Assembly: GCF_024494695.1 (NCBI RefSeq)
Contig: NZ_JANHDP010000005.1
Location: 1-64,000 of the forward strand
Direction: 5' to 3'
Origin: Natronoarchaeum rubrum
GTDB taxonomy: Archaea; Halobacteriota; Halobacteria; Halobacteriales; Natronoarchaeaceae
Length of the DNA: 64,000 nt
The position numbers were made by a program, and so were the translations under genes. This document shows, one piece after another, positions 16,856 to 25,227 of the stretch. The notes under the pieces are model-generated. The model made no database searches. It worked only from the letters and a program-made list of their open reading frames with translations, and was not told the origin of the DNA. How positions within the stretch are numbered: the first letter of the stretch is position 1; each line of letters starts with the position of its first letter.

Positions 16856-17977
16856 TTACAGCCCGGCGACGTCCTCGATGGCGTCGGTCAGCTCCTTGAT
16901 CGACTCGACGTCGTGCTCGCCCATGTGCCCGATGCGGAACGTCTTCTCGCCCAGCGCCGAGCCGTAGCCGTTCGAGAACGCGAAGTCGTACTCCTCGGAC
17001 ACCGTCTCGATCGTCTCGGCGACGTCGATGCCCTGCGTGTTCTCGATGCAGCTGACGGTCTGGGACTCGTAGCCCTCCTCGGGGAACATCGCGAAGTGCT
17101 CGCGGGCCCACTCGCGGGTGTACTCGGCCATCTCGCGGTGGCGCTCGTCGCGCCCCCGGTGGCCCTCTTCGAGCATGTGTTTCATCTGCTGGCGGTAGGC
17201 CAGCATGATCGGGATCGCGGGCGTCGAGTGCGTCTGGCCCTTCCGGTCGTAGTAGTCGATCGTGCGCTGGAAGCCGCCGTACCACGACGCCGAATCCTTC
17301 TCCAGTTCGCGCTCGTAGGCCTCGTCGCTGACGGCGCAGATCGCCAGTCCGGGCGGCATGGCGAACGCCTTCTGGCTCGACGCGAAGATCACGTCGATCT
17401 CGTGGTCGTCGATGTCGACGTAGTCGCCGCCCAGCGAGGAGACCGCGTCCACGACGAAGTACGTGTCGGGGTACTCGGCGATCACGTCGCCGATCTCCTC
17501 GATCGGATTGCGCACGCCCGTCGAGGACTCGTTCATGACGGTCGCGACGACGTCGTACTGTTTGTCGCTGGCTTCGAGCTCGGCGCGGATGTCCTCGGGC
17601 TTGATCGCCTCGCCCCACTCGTACTCCAGTCGATCGACGTCCTTGCCGAGTCGTTCGGCGACGTTGGCGTGGCGCTCGCTGAAGCTTCCGCAGGTCGGCA
17701 CGAGGATGTTCTCGTCGACGAGGTTGAGCGTCGAGGCCTCCCAGAACTCGGTGCCCGACCCCGTCAGGATGACGACCTCGTTGTCGGTGCCGAGGAACTC
17801 CTTGGTGTCCTCGACGATGGTGGTGTAGAGGTCGGTCATCCGGTCCATCCGGTGGCCGAACATCGGCTGGCTCATCGCCTCGACGACGTCCTCGCGGACC
17901 TCGGTCGGGCCGGGGATGTACAGCGTCTTGTCGGTGTAGTCGTCTCTGTATTCGCGTTTCTCGGTCACGGATGTCAC
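16856..17977 (-). CDS. Class V aminotransferase (alanine-glyoxylate / serine-pyruvate type)
   Basis: A 373-residue PLP enzyme. It opens with the family motif LYIPGPTEVREDVVEAMSQP and MFGHRMDRM; the PLP lysine is in FASSQKAFAMPPG and the SSLGGDYVDIDDHEIDV segment precedes it. The C-terminal domain carries TFRIGHMGEH. Family members move an amino group from alanine or serine to glyoxylate or pyruvate; haloarchaeal members are generally annotated alanine-glyoxylate aminotransferase. Convergent with the GNAT gene (16 nt apart). Cytoplasmic; no signal peptide. Confidence 0.9.
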   Translation of the reverse strand: MTSVTEKREYRDDYTDKTLYIPGPTEVREDVVEAMSQPMFGHRMDRMTDLYTTIVEDTKEFLGTDNEVVILTGSGTEFWEASTLNLVDENILVPTCGSFSERHANVAERLGKDVDRLEYEWGEAIKPEDIRAELEASDKQYDVVATVMNESSTGVRNPIEEIGDVIAEYPDTYFVVDAVSSLGGDYVDIDDHEIDVIFASSQKAFAMPPGLAICAVSDEAYERELEKDSASWYGGFQRTIDYYDRKGQTHSTPAIPIMLAYRQQMKHMLEEGHRGRDERHREMAEYTREWAREHFAMFPEEGYESQTVSCIENTQGIDVAETIETVSEEYDFAFSNGYGSALGEKTFRIGHMGEHDVESIKELTDAIEDVAGL

Positions 17978-18134
17978 CTGATACTGCCTCCTGCGTCGCG
18001 CGGCGGTATGGTACTTTTGATGGCTCTCCGGTGGATCAATAACTCGAAGCCGAGCACTGCCGGGGCTCGCGTCTCCGCGTCGGCGTCGCGCACCGGCGCC
18101 ACCTCGTGCCCTCGGCGTCGGCGGCGCCCGCCGA

Positions 18135-18350
18135 CTACTGCTGCTTCTGGGCCTCCTGCATCACCAGCAGCGAGAGCGGAATGCTCGCGGCGACCAGCCC
18201 GGCAACGCCGCCGTACAGCGGCTCGAGACCGACGAACGGACCGACCAGGTAGCCCGTGAGAAACCCGATCGGGTCGAGCACGAGCGCCGAGATCAGGACC
18301 TGCTGTTCGAAGGGCTTGGACTCCATCCAGCCGGGGAAAATACCGAGCAT
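18135..18350 (-). CDS. Small membrane protein
   Basis: 71 residues. Two hydrophobic segments, ALVLDPIGFLTGYLVGPFVG and YGGVAGLVAASIPLSLLVM, flank a short loop, with a charged QEAQKQQ tail. It resembles conserved haloarchaeal two-TM proteins of unknown function. Stand-alone gene between the aminotransferase and the acidic protein at 18438. No better annotation can be supported. Confidence 0.65.
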   Translation of the reverse strand: MLGIFPGWMESKPFEQQVLISALVLDPIGFLTGYLVGPFVGLEPLYGGVAGLVAASIPLSLLVMQEAQKQQ

Positions 18351-18437
18351 CGTCTACTGCGTTGAATTTTCCTCACAGGTGATAATCTTTGCGTGCTCGA
18401 ACGTTTCCGGCCGCAGGCGCGGTGTCGAACCCCAGTT

Positions 18438-19067
18438 CTACTCGGGATCGGTCTCGTCCTGTCGCGGGTCGTCGTCGTCGCCGCCCTCGTTGTCGCTCCC
18501 CTCGTCCTCCGGTTCGACGTCCGTCTCGTCCTGCCGCATTTCGACGGTATCGCCGTCTTCGCTGCCGTCGTCGATGTCGATGCTCGTACCCTCGCCGCCG
18601 GATTCGATGTCGATCCGAATCGGCTCCGATCCGTCGTCTCCGCCGCCGCCGAACGGCAGCAGCCCGCCGCCGTTCCGCTGATCCGGGAACAGATCGTCGA
18701 CGTCGCGTTCGTTCGCGTCGCGCGCGATGTCCCGGAGCACGCGCTCGATCTGGCTGCGTTCGAGCTGCTGGCCGACGCGCTTGCCGACGACGCCGCCGAC
18801 CGCGTAGCCGACGAACTGCTCGACGGTCTGGCCCGGCGTGTACCGGCCCACCGAGTTACGCACGACCAGTCGCCCGGTCATCTGCCCGACGAGTTCGCCC
18901 ATCTTCTCGTACTCCATGGGCTCTTCGAGCCCCTCGCCCGACAGCAGGGCGTCGACGTCGACCGCGTCGAGCACTTGCGTGATCGTGTCGGTGGCGAAGT
19001 ACGCTTCGAGCCCCTTTTCGAGGCCGCTCTGTACGTGATTCGAGACGTCCGCCGGTCCTGGCGTCAT
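18438..19067 (-). CDS. Conserved haloarchaeal protein with acidic tail
   Basis: A 209-residue protein. Residues 1-125 form an alpha-helical domain (ADVSNHVQSGLEKGLEAYFA ... ARDANERDVDDLF) containing a glycine-rich segment GYAVGGVVGKRVGQQLE. Residues ~130-209 are low-complexity Asp/Glu/Gly/Ser and likely disordered. No signal peptide, no clear transmembrane span. I do not recognise a characterised family; function unknown. It is divergent from the acetamidase gene with about 140 nt between starts. Confidence 0.7.
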   Translation of the reverse strand: MTPGPADVSNHVQSGLEKGLEAYFATDTITQVLDAVDVDALLSGEGLEEPMEYEKMGELVGQMTGRLVVRNSVGRYTPGQTVEQFVGYAVGGVVGKRVGQQLERSQIERVLRDIARDANERDVDDLFPDQRNGGGLLPFGGGGDDGSEPIRIDIESGGEGTSIDIDDGSEDGDTVEMRQDETDVEPEDEGSDNEGGDDDDPRQDETDPE

Positions 19068-19207
19068 AGTTTGAATCCCCCGAAGTTCGCGTCCGTCCGT
19101 ACGTTCTGTGGCATCGAAAAGGGCAGGTTTGCGATGGCAAGCCCGCGCGGGCCTCTCGACTCCTGCCAGTCGAGTTTATCATGAACGATAGCGTAGTTTC
19201 GAACGCC

Positions 19208-20515
19208 ATGGCACAGCGAGAAGTACGCGACGTACTGGAGGTCGATCGGTACACGCTCGGACTGGTCGGCCCCGACCAGGAGTGGGCCGGCACGGTCGCC
19301 GACGGCGGGACGATCAAGACCCACACGCCACCGGCGTGCTGGGGACCGATGATCACGCCCGAGTTCCGCGGTGGCCACGAGGTCACGCGCCCGATCCGGG
19401 TCGAGAACGCCGAAGTCGGCGACGCGGTCGCGCTGAAGATCGAGGACATCGAAGTGACCAGCGTCGCGACCAGCACTGGATCGATGCGCGAGCGCGAGGG
19501 CGCCTTCGACAGCGACCCATTCGTCGACCACCGGTGTCCGAACTGCGGCACCGAGTGGCCCGAGAGCGTCGTCGAGGGGACGGGCGAGGACGCGATCAAG
19601 TGCAAGGAGTGCGGCGAAAACGCCTCCGCCTTCGGCTTCGAGTTCGGCTACACCGTCGCGTTCGACGACGACCGCTCGGTGGGGATCACAGTGGGAGCGG
19701 ACGGCGCGCACGACCTCGCCGAGCGCGCCGAGGAGGCGATGGCGATCCCCGAGCACTCCCGCCAGCACCCCATCTTGCTGTACGAACCCGACGAGATGCC
19801 GGGGACGCTCGGGCGCCTGCGTCCCTTCGCCGGCAACATCGGCACGACGCCGCCGATCGAGCTGCCGGATTCGCACAACGCCGGCGACTTCGGGCAGTTC
19901 CTGATCGGCGCCGACCACGAGTGGGGACTGGACGACGAATCGGAACTGGTGGCCCGTACCGACGGCCACATGGACGTTCCGGAGGTCCGGGCCGGCGCGA
20001 CGCTGCTCTGTCCCGTCAAGGTCGACGGCGCGGGTGTCTACGTCGGCGACCTCCACGCGAACCAGGGCGACGGCGAACTCTCCCTGCACACGACCGACGT
20101 GAGCGGGCGCACCGAGGTCGAGGTAGAGGTCATCAAGGATCTGGATATCGACGGGCCCGTTCTGTTGCCCAACGAGGCGGATCTGCCCTTTATCAGCAAG
20201 CCCTACAGCGACGAGGAGCTCGACGCCGGGCGCGGGCTGGCCGAGCAGTACGACACCGACCTGACCGAGGAGATGGGCCCGATCCAGGTAATCGGCTCGG
20301 GTGCGACGATCAACGACGCGACCGACAACGCGTTCGATCGGGCGGGCAAGCTACTGGACATGACGGAGGGCGAGGTCCGGGGACGCTGTACGTTCACCGG
20401 CGGCGTCCAGATCGGCCGGCTCCCCGGCGTCGTCCAGCTCGATATGCTGGCGCCGATGGATACGTTGGAGGCGCGCGGGATCGATCACCTCGTACGCGAG
20501 CAGTACGGGCTCTAG
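19208..20515 (+). CDS. Acetamidase/formamidase family protein with internal zinc ribbon
   Basis: A 435-residue amidase of the FmdA/AmdA family, which releases ammonia from formamide or acetamide. Family segments include GGTIKTHTPPACWGPMITPE, IGTTPPIELPDSHNAGDFGQ, HANQGDGELS and FTGGVQIGRLPGVVQLDML. At residues ~110-145 there are two Cys pairs, HRCPNCGTEW and IKCKECGE, making an inserted zinc ribbon. The ATG at 19208 is preferred because a TATA-like TTTATC lies about 30 nt upstream; an in-frame ATG at 19181 would add nine residues. Its stop overlaps the stop of the convergent histidine kinase. Confidence 0.88.
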   Translation: MAQREVRDVLEVDRYTLGLVGPDQEWAGTVADGGTIKTHTPPACWGPMITPEFRGGHEVTRPIRVENAEVGDAVALKIEDIEVTSVATSTGSMREREGAFDSDPFVDHRCPNCGTEWPESVVEGTGEDAIKCKECGENASAFGFEFGYTVAFDDDRSVGITVGADGAHDLAERAEEAMAIPEHSRQHPILLYEPDEMPGTLGRLRPFAGNIGTTPPIELPDSHNAGDFGQFLIGADHEWGLDDESELVARTDGHMDVPEVRAGATLLCPVKVDGAGVYVGDLHANQGDGELSLHTTDVSGRTEVEVEVIKDLDIDGPVLLPNEADLPFISKPYSDEELDAGRGLAEQYDTDLTEEMGPIQVIGSGATINDATDNAFDRAGKLLDMTEGEVRGRCTFTGGVQIGRLPGVVQLDMLAPMDTLEARGIDHLVREQYGL

Positions 20516-21789
20516 CGCCCGCCGTCGGCGTCCGGCCCGTCCCCGACGTCGAACTCGATACGGGCGCCGCCGTCGTCGCTCTCGACCGCCGCGACGGTCC
20601 AGCCGTGAGCGTCCGCGATCGTCCGGACGATGTCCAGTCCCAGCCCGTTCCCCTCGGCCGTGCCGCTGACGCCGACCTCGAAGGCTCGTTCCAGATCGTC
20701 GGCATCGATTCCGACGCCGTCGTCGACCACCGCGAACCCCTTCGGCGTGTCTTCGACTGTGATCGTGACCGCATCGCCGCCGTGCTCCACCGAGTTCCGG
20801 AAGAGGTTCTCCAGCAGCCGGCGGAGTCGCTCCTCGTCGGCCCGAAGAGTCCGCTCCGTCTCCAGAGCGAGCGTGGCACCGCCGGTGTCGGTCGTCGACC
20901 ACGCCGACTCCGCGATCGCCGCCAGCGAAACGGGCGTCACGTCGGTCGCCTCGTGGCCCTGCCGTGCGACTGCGAGCACGTCGTCGACGATCCGCTCCAT
21001 GCGATCGAGCGCGGCTGCGACCTCCGCGAGATTCTCGGTGTCTCTTTCCTCGCGTTCGAGTTCGAGGAACCCCTTCGAGACGGCCAGCGGGTTTCGGAGG
21101 TCGTGACTGACGGTGCGTGCGAAGGTTTCCAACTGCTCGTTTTGCCGTTCGAGTCGCCGCTCGATGTCTCGCCGATCGGTGACGTCTCGGCCGATGCCGC
21201 TGAACCCGAGCACGGTCCCGTCGTCGTCGACGAGCAGGCGACCGGTCAACTGGAGCAGCAGTTCGTCGTCGGCCGTCTCTGTGGTCGCCTCCACGACCAC
21301 GCTTCCCGTCTCGAACACCTCGTCGACGGCCTCGCGGATGCACTGACGATCCTCGTCGCGGAAGAACTCCGCCGGTCGCATCCCCGCGAGTTCGTCGTCG
21401 GCCAGGTCGTACAGGTCCGCGAGGCGGCGATTCCAGTAGAGCAGTCGACGGTCGTCGTCGTAGACGTAGAACACGTCGTCCAGTTCGTCGAGGGCCTTCC
21501 AGAGCAGCTCTCGTTCCACAGTTCGATCGGTCCCGTCGCTGGAGCTTCCACCCGCGTCGGTCTCGTTCCGGTCGCCGTCAGCGTCGCGGTGGGCGTACGC
21601 CAGCGCAGCGTAGACGTCCGCGACACCGAGCCCGTACTGCTCGGCGATCGCGGCTGCGGCTCGTCCCTCCTCCTCGACCAGCGTTCGCGCTCGGTCGACC
21701 GTGAGGTCGCTGCCCGCGACTCGGGGCCGGCCACCGGTCACGTCGTCGCTGACGATCCGCGTGGATCGACGAGTCATCGACCGTACCAC
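20512..21789 (-). CDS. DUF433-PAS-histidine kinase
   Basis: A 425-residue soluble sensor kinase. Residues ~8-68 look like a DUF433 winged/HTH domain (GGRPRVAGSDLTVDRARTLV, then AIAEQYGLGVADVYAALAYA). A PAS domain follows at ~95-205 (DVFYVYDDDRRLLYWNRRLA ... FSGIGRDVTDRRDIER). The HisKA helix has the phosphoacceptor H229 in TVSHDLRNPLAVSKGFLELE. The HATPase domain shows N-box ENLFRNSVEHGG, G1 DDGVGID and G2 GNGLGLDIV. No transmembrane segment, so it senses a cytoplasmic signal. No response regulator adjoins it. A second start at MTRRST (21777) is possible. Confidence 0.9.
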   Translation of the reverse strand: MVRSMTRRSTRIVSDDVTGGRPRVAGSDLTVDRARTLVEEEGRAAAAIAEQYGLGVADVYAALAYAHRDADGDRNETDAGGSSSDGTDRTVERELLWKALDELDDVFYVYDDDRRLLYWNRRLADLYDLADDELAGMRPAEFFRDEDRQCIREAVDEVFETGSVVVEATTETADDELLLQLTGRLLVDDDGTVLGFSGIGRDVTDRRDIERRLERQNEQLETFARTVSHDLRNPLAVSKGFLELEREERDTENLAEVAAALDRMERIVDDVLAVARQGHEATDVTPVSLAAIAESAWSTTDTGGATLALETERTLRADEERLRRLLENLFRNSVEHGGDAVTITVEDTPKGFAVVDDGVGIDADDLERAFEVGVSGTAEGNGLGLDIVRTIADAHGWTVAAVESDDGGARIEFDVGDGPDADGGR

Positions 21790-21898
21790 GCTCCACTGTA
21801 GCTTAATATCTCCGGGAATTCGAGACGAAAGAGACTGTTCGTTTCGCAGACAGGACTACCAGTTACTATCCGGTCGGTAATATGACGATCAGCGACGG

Positions 21899-23104
21899 TT
21901 AGTCCGATTCCGCACTCGACTCCGGAAGCGTCGGCACGCCGCCGATGTCCAGCCGCAGGAACGCCGGGATCGTCACGAGCGCGATCAGCACCTCCAGCCC
22001 GCCGGCGACGAAGAACGCCGCGAGGTACCCGAACTCGCCGGCGACGGCGCCGCCCACGAGAAAGCCCGTCAGGAAGCCGACGCTGCCGAACAGGTTGAAC
22101 CCGCCCATCGCGACGCCGCGGTCGCCGTCGCGAGCCACGTCGGTGACCAGCGCCATCGTCGCCGGGGAGACGAGCGCGCCCAGCACCCCGACGACGACCA
22201 TCCCGACGCCCGCCAGCGTCAGCGTCGGCGCCAGTCCGACGCCGATCACGCCCAGCCCGTACAGCGCCGACCCGACGACGATCGGCACGCGGCGTCCGAT
22301 CCGATCGGACAGCTTGCCCATCGGGTACTGCAGGAGCGCGAAGGGTGCGAAAAACAGCATCAAAACGAGGCCCGTCTCCCCCGGTCCGATCCCGAACTGG
22401 TCCTGGAAGTATAAGGTACCGACGAGCGCGAAAAAGCCCGCCGTGAGCCGGTCGATCAGGCCGAACGCGTACGGAATCCCGAGCGTCGGCGTCGCGCGGA
22501 GCGACGCCACCGCCTGGCGGGCGCTCCGTCCGCCGGACGGGGCGCGATCCTCGACGAACCAGACCAGCCCGCCGGCGGCGAACAGCAGCGCGCAGGCGAG
22601 ATACAGCGGCGCGAGCGGGTCGATCTCCGAGAGCTGGCCGCCCAGCGGCGCCCCGACGGCCGTCCCGGTGCCGATGGCGATGCCCGCCGCGCCCATGTTC
22701 TTGCCGTGGCCGCCCTCTAAGTCCATCAGCATCGTCATCGCCAGCGAGAACGCGCCGATCGTCGCGGCGCCCTGGACCACCCGCAGGGCGAGCACGGCGC
22801 CGAAGCTGGGGGCGACGACCGCCGGCAGGGCGCCGAGCGTGGCGTAGCCGATCGCGCCGCCGAACGCGCCCGCGGCGATAAAGGGAACCCGACGGCCCGT
22901 GGCGTCGCTGAGCGCGCCCCAGACGCCGACGAACGTGACGAAGGCCCCGAACTCGGCGGCGAGGAACCACATGCCGGCGTCGAGCTCGGTCGTCGCGCCG
23001 AGCGCCCGCACGAGCCCGCCGATCCCCGGATAGAGGAGGACCTGCGCGAGCAGGACCGAGGCGATGACGGCGGCGAGCGCGATCCGATCGCGGTGGGTGC
23101 TCAC
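21899..23104 (-). CDS. Major facilitator superfamily transporter
   Basis: A 401-residue membrane protein with about twelve hydrophobic segments. The MFS loop 2-3 motif is GALSDATGRRVPFIAAG, repeated in the second half as GKLSDRIGRRVPIVVGS. No signal peptide beyond the first TM (VIASVLLAQVLLYPGIG). It is of the drug/sugar antiporter type by motif, but the substrate is not determinable. It is separated by about 60 nt from the damaged VOC gene upstream on the same strand. Confidence 0.9.
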   Translation of the reverse strand: MSTHRDRIALAAVIASVLLAQVLLYPGIGGLVRALGATTELDAGMWFLAAEFGAFVTFVGVWGALSDATGRRVPFIAAGAFGGAIGYATLGALPAVVAPSFGAVLALRVVQGAATIGAFSLAMTMLMDLEGGHGKNMGAAGIAIGTGTAVGAPLGGQLSEIDPLAPLYLACALLFAAGGLVWFVEDRAPSGGRSARQAVASLRATPTLGIPYAFGLIDRLTAGFFALVGTLYFQDQFGIGPGETGLVLMLFFAPFALLQYPMGKLSDRIGRRVPIVVGSALYGLGVIGVGLAPTLTLAGVGMVVVGVLGALVSPATMALVTDVARDGDRGVAMGGFNLFGSVGFLTGFLVGGAVAGEFGYLAAFFVAGGLEVLIALVTIPAFLRLDIGGVPTLPESSAESD

Positions 23105-23164
23105 GGTTGCAGGATGTTGGGCGTCGAGCGTGTTAACGGCTGCTGAATCTGGACGGAACGGCGG

Positions 23165-23650
23165 TTAGTCGAGTCGCTCGACCAGTTCGACGACGTAGCC
23201 GTCCGGGTCCTCGACGAACGCCACCCGCCGATCGATGTCGTCCATCGTCGTCGGCTCCGTGCGAACGGGCGGGTCGGCGCGCTCGACGAGTCGCTCGAAC
23301 GTCTCGTCGACGCTGTCGACGCCGTGGAGCGAAGCTCCACGAGCCCCGACTCGGCTTCACCTCGTCGGGACGCCCACCGCGACGTGGGCCATCGTTCCGG
23401 CGTCGATCTCCTGTCCGCCGTCGGTCCGCTCTCCCTGCTCGCTCCCCGACGAGCCCCCGCTCGCGTTGCTCTCGGGGACGCCCTCGGGATCGTACTTGAA
23501 CTGGAACTCGCCGTGGTCGCCGCCGATATACACGTTCTGCACGCCGTCGCTCTCGAACGACCAGTTCTCCTCCAGGCCGAGGGCGTCGACGTAGAACGAC
23601 CGGGTCCGGTCGATGTCGGACACCCACAGCGCGGTGTGGATCACGTCCAC
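23165..23650 (-). pseudogene. VOC family (glyoxalase-like) gene interrupted by an in-frame stop
   Basis: The first 97 codons give a VOC half, MDVIHTALWVSDIDRTRSFY ... GGDHGEFQFKYDPEG ... MAHVAVGV, then TGA at 23357-23359. The same frame continues without another stop to 23165 with the second VOC half, VDSVDETFERLVERA ... FVEDPDGYVVELVERLD, and TAA. Between the halves is an extra stretch of roughly 35-45 nt containing the stop and a perfect palindrome GTGGAGCGAAGCTCCAC (23332-23348 on the plus strand). Intact relatives are metal-dependent lyases or dioxygenases about 125-150 residues long. The gene seems inactivated by a small insertion. Confidence 0.75.
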
Positions 23651-23758
23651 GGGCGGGGAGTCGACCGTCCGGGAGAAGTCGGTTGCGTCTCGGTGAAGTG
23701 GTTCGCATCGCGAGGGTCCGAGCAGCGCCGGGGTCGACGCTCACCCATGGCAAATACT

Positions 23759-23780
23759 GGCAAGATTTGCGAATCTTGCC
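23759..23780. promoter_or_regulatory. Inverted repeat upstream of metY
   Basis: GGCAAGATT (23759-23767) and AATCTTGCC (23772-23780) form a perfect 9-bp inverted repeat with a 4-nt loop, 45 nt before the metY ATG. A related half site GGCAAATAC sits just upstream (23749-23757). Position and symmetry suit a transcription-factor operator controlling the metY-metX pair; the regulator is unknown. Confidence 0.45.
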
Positions 23781-23824
23781 GTAACTGGCGGTTATTTCCG
23801 CGTGGGGAGATATGCGTCGTATAC

Positions 23825-25114
23825 ATGACCGACTCGGACGAGCCGGAGTTCCGGACCCGCAGCCTCCACGCGGGCCAGGAGCCCGATCCGGCGACGGGGG
23901 CCCGGGCACCGCCGCTCTACCAGACAACGTCGTACGTCTTCGAGGACGCCGACCACGCCGCGGATCTGTACGCGCTGGAGGCCGAGGGTCACATCTACTC
24001 GCGGATGACCAACCCCACAGTCCAAATGCTCGAAGAGCGCCTCGCGGACCTGGAGGGGGGAACCGGCGCCGTCGCGACCGGCAGCGGGATGGCGGCGCTC
24101 GACGCCGCGACGCTGGTGCTCGCGAGCGTCGGCGACAACGTCGTCTGCTCGACGGACACCTACGGCGGGACGACGGCCTATCTCTCTCACACCGCCAAGC
24201 GCCGCGGGATCGAGGCCCGCTTCGTCCCGACGCTGGAGTACGACGCCTACGAGGAAGCGATCGACGAGGACACCGCCTACGTGCACCTCGAAACCATCGG
24301 TAACCCCTCGCTGGTGACGCCGGACTTCGAGCGCATCGCCGAGATCGCCCACGAGCGATCGGTCCCCGTCGTCGTCGACAACACGTTCGCGACGCCGGCG
24401 CTCTGTAACCCGCTGGAGCACGGCGCCGACGTGGTGTGGAACTCGACGACGAAGTGGATCCACGGCTCGGGGACGACGATCGGCGGCGTCCTCGTCGACG
24501 GCGGCGACTTCGACTGGGAAGCGGGCGGCTACGAGGAGGTCGCCGGTCCGAACCCGGCGTACCACGACACCGACTTCAGCGAGGACTTCGCCGACGCGCC
24601 GTTCGCCGCGGCGGCACGGTTCCGCTCGCTGCGCAGTCTGGGCAATCAACAGCATCCCTTCGACGCCTGGCAGACGCTGCAGGGCCTGGAGACGCTACCG
24701 ATCCGGATGGAGAAACACTGCGAGAACGCCGCGATCGTCGCGGAGTACATGGCCGATCACGACGAGGTCGCCTGGGTGTCGTATCCGGGCCTGGAGAGCC
24801 ACGAGACCCACGAGAACGCGAACGAGTATCTGCAGGGAGGCTTCGGCGGCATGATCGCGTTCGGCCTGGAGGACGGGTTCGAGGCGGGCAAGCGCTTCTG
24901 CGAGGCGGCCGACCTCGCGAGCTTCCTCGCCAACATCGGCGACGCGAAGACGCTGGTGATCCACCCCGCGAGCACGACTCACGGCCAGCTCACGCCCGAG
25001 GAGCAGGAGGAAGCCGGCGTGACGCCGGATCTCGTCCGGCTCTCGGTCGGGATCGAGGATCCCGCGGACATCCTCGCGGACATCGAGCGGGCGATCGAGG
25101 CTGCCAGCGAGTAA
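23825..25114 (+). CDS. metY: O-acetylhomoserine sulfhydrylase (aminocarboxypropyltransferase)
   Basis: A 429-residue Cys/Met metabolism PLP enzyme expected to make homocysteine from O-acetylhomoserine and sulfide in the cytoplasm. It begins TRSLHAGQEPDPATGARAPP and QTTSYVFEDADHAADLYALE. The YSRMTNPT motif, GSGMAALDAATLVLASVGDN and the PLP-lysine region VWNSTTKWIHGSGTTIGGV are present. The C-terminus has LVIHPASTTHGQL and VRLSVGIED. Length fits MetY (about 425-430) rather than cystathionine gamma-synthase (~380). metX follows 113 nt downstream and supplies the substrate, which supports the assignment. Confidence 0.93.
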   Translation: MTDSDEPEFRTRSLHAGQEPDPATGARAPPLYQTTSYVFEDADHAADLYALEAEGHIYSRMTNPTVQMLEERLADLEGGTGAVATGSGMAALDAATLVLASVGDNVVCSTDTYGGTTAYLSHTAKRRGIEARFVPTLEYDAYEEAIDEDTAYVHLETIGNPSLVTPDFERIAEIAHERSVPVVVDNTFATPALCNPLEHGADVVWNSTTKWIHGSGTTIGGVLVDGGDFDWEAGGYEEVAGPNPAYHDTDFSEDFADAPFAAAARFRSLRSLGNQQHPFDAWQTLQGLETLPIRMEKHCENAAIVAEYMADHDEVAWVSYPGLESHETHENANEYLQGGFGGMIAFGLEDGFEAGKRFCEAADLASFLANIGDAKTLVIHPASTTHGQLTPEEQEEAGVTPDLVRLSVGIEDPADILADIERAIEAASE

Positions 25115-25213
25115 CGCACAAGAATCATGACACGCCGAGGCTCTAGAACGACCGTGACACGAGCGAATCGGGCGACGAATTCACCGTCAGAAGCCGAGCA
25201 TCGGCGTCGAGCG

Positions 25214-25221
25214 GGAGGTGA
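25214..25221 (+). promoter_or_regulatory. Shine-Dalgarno site of metX
   Basis: GGAGGTGA, complementary to the 3' end of archaeal 16S rRNA, ends 6 nt before the metX ATG and fixes that start. Many haloarchaeal first genes are leaderless, so a strong site here supports metX as a downstream gene of a metYX transcript. Confidence 0.7.
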
Positions 25222-25227
25222 CCGGCG

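Noticed and set aside
19282..21801. 839-codon plus-strand open frame spanning two genes
   Set aside because: Runs in the wrong frame through the acetamidase and antisense through the kinase; extremely Arg-rich.
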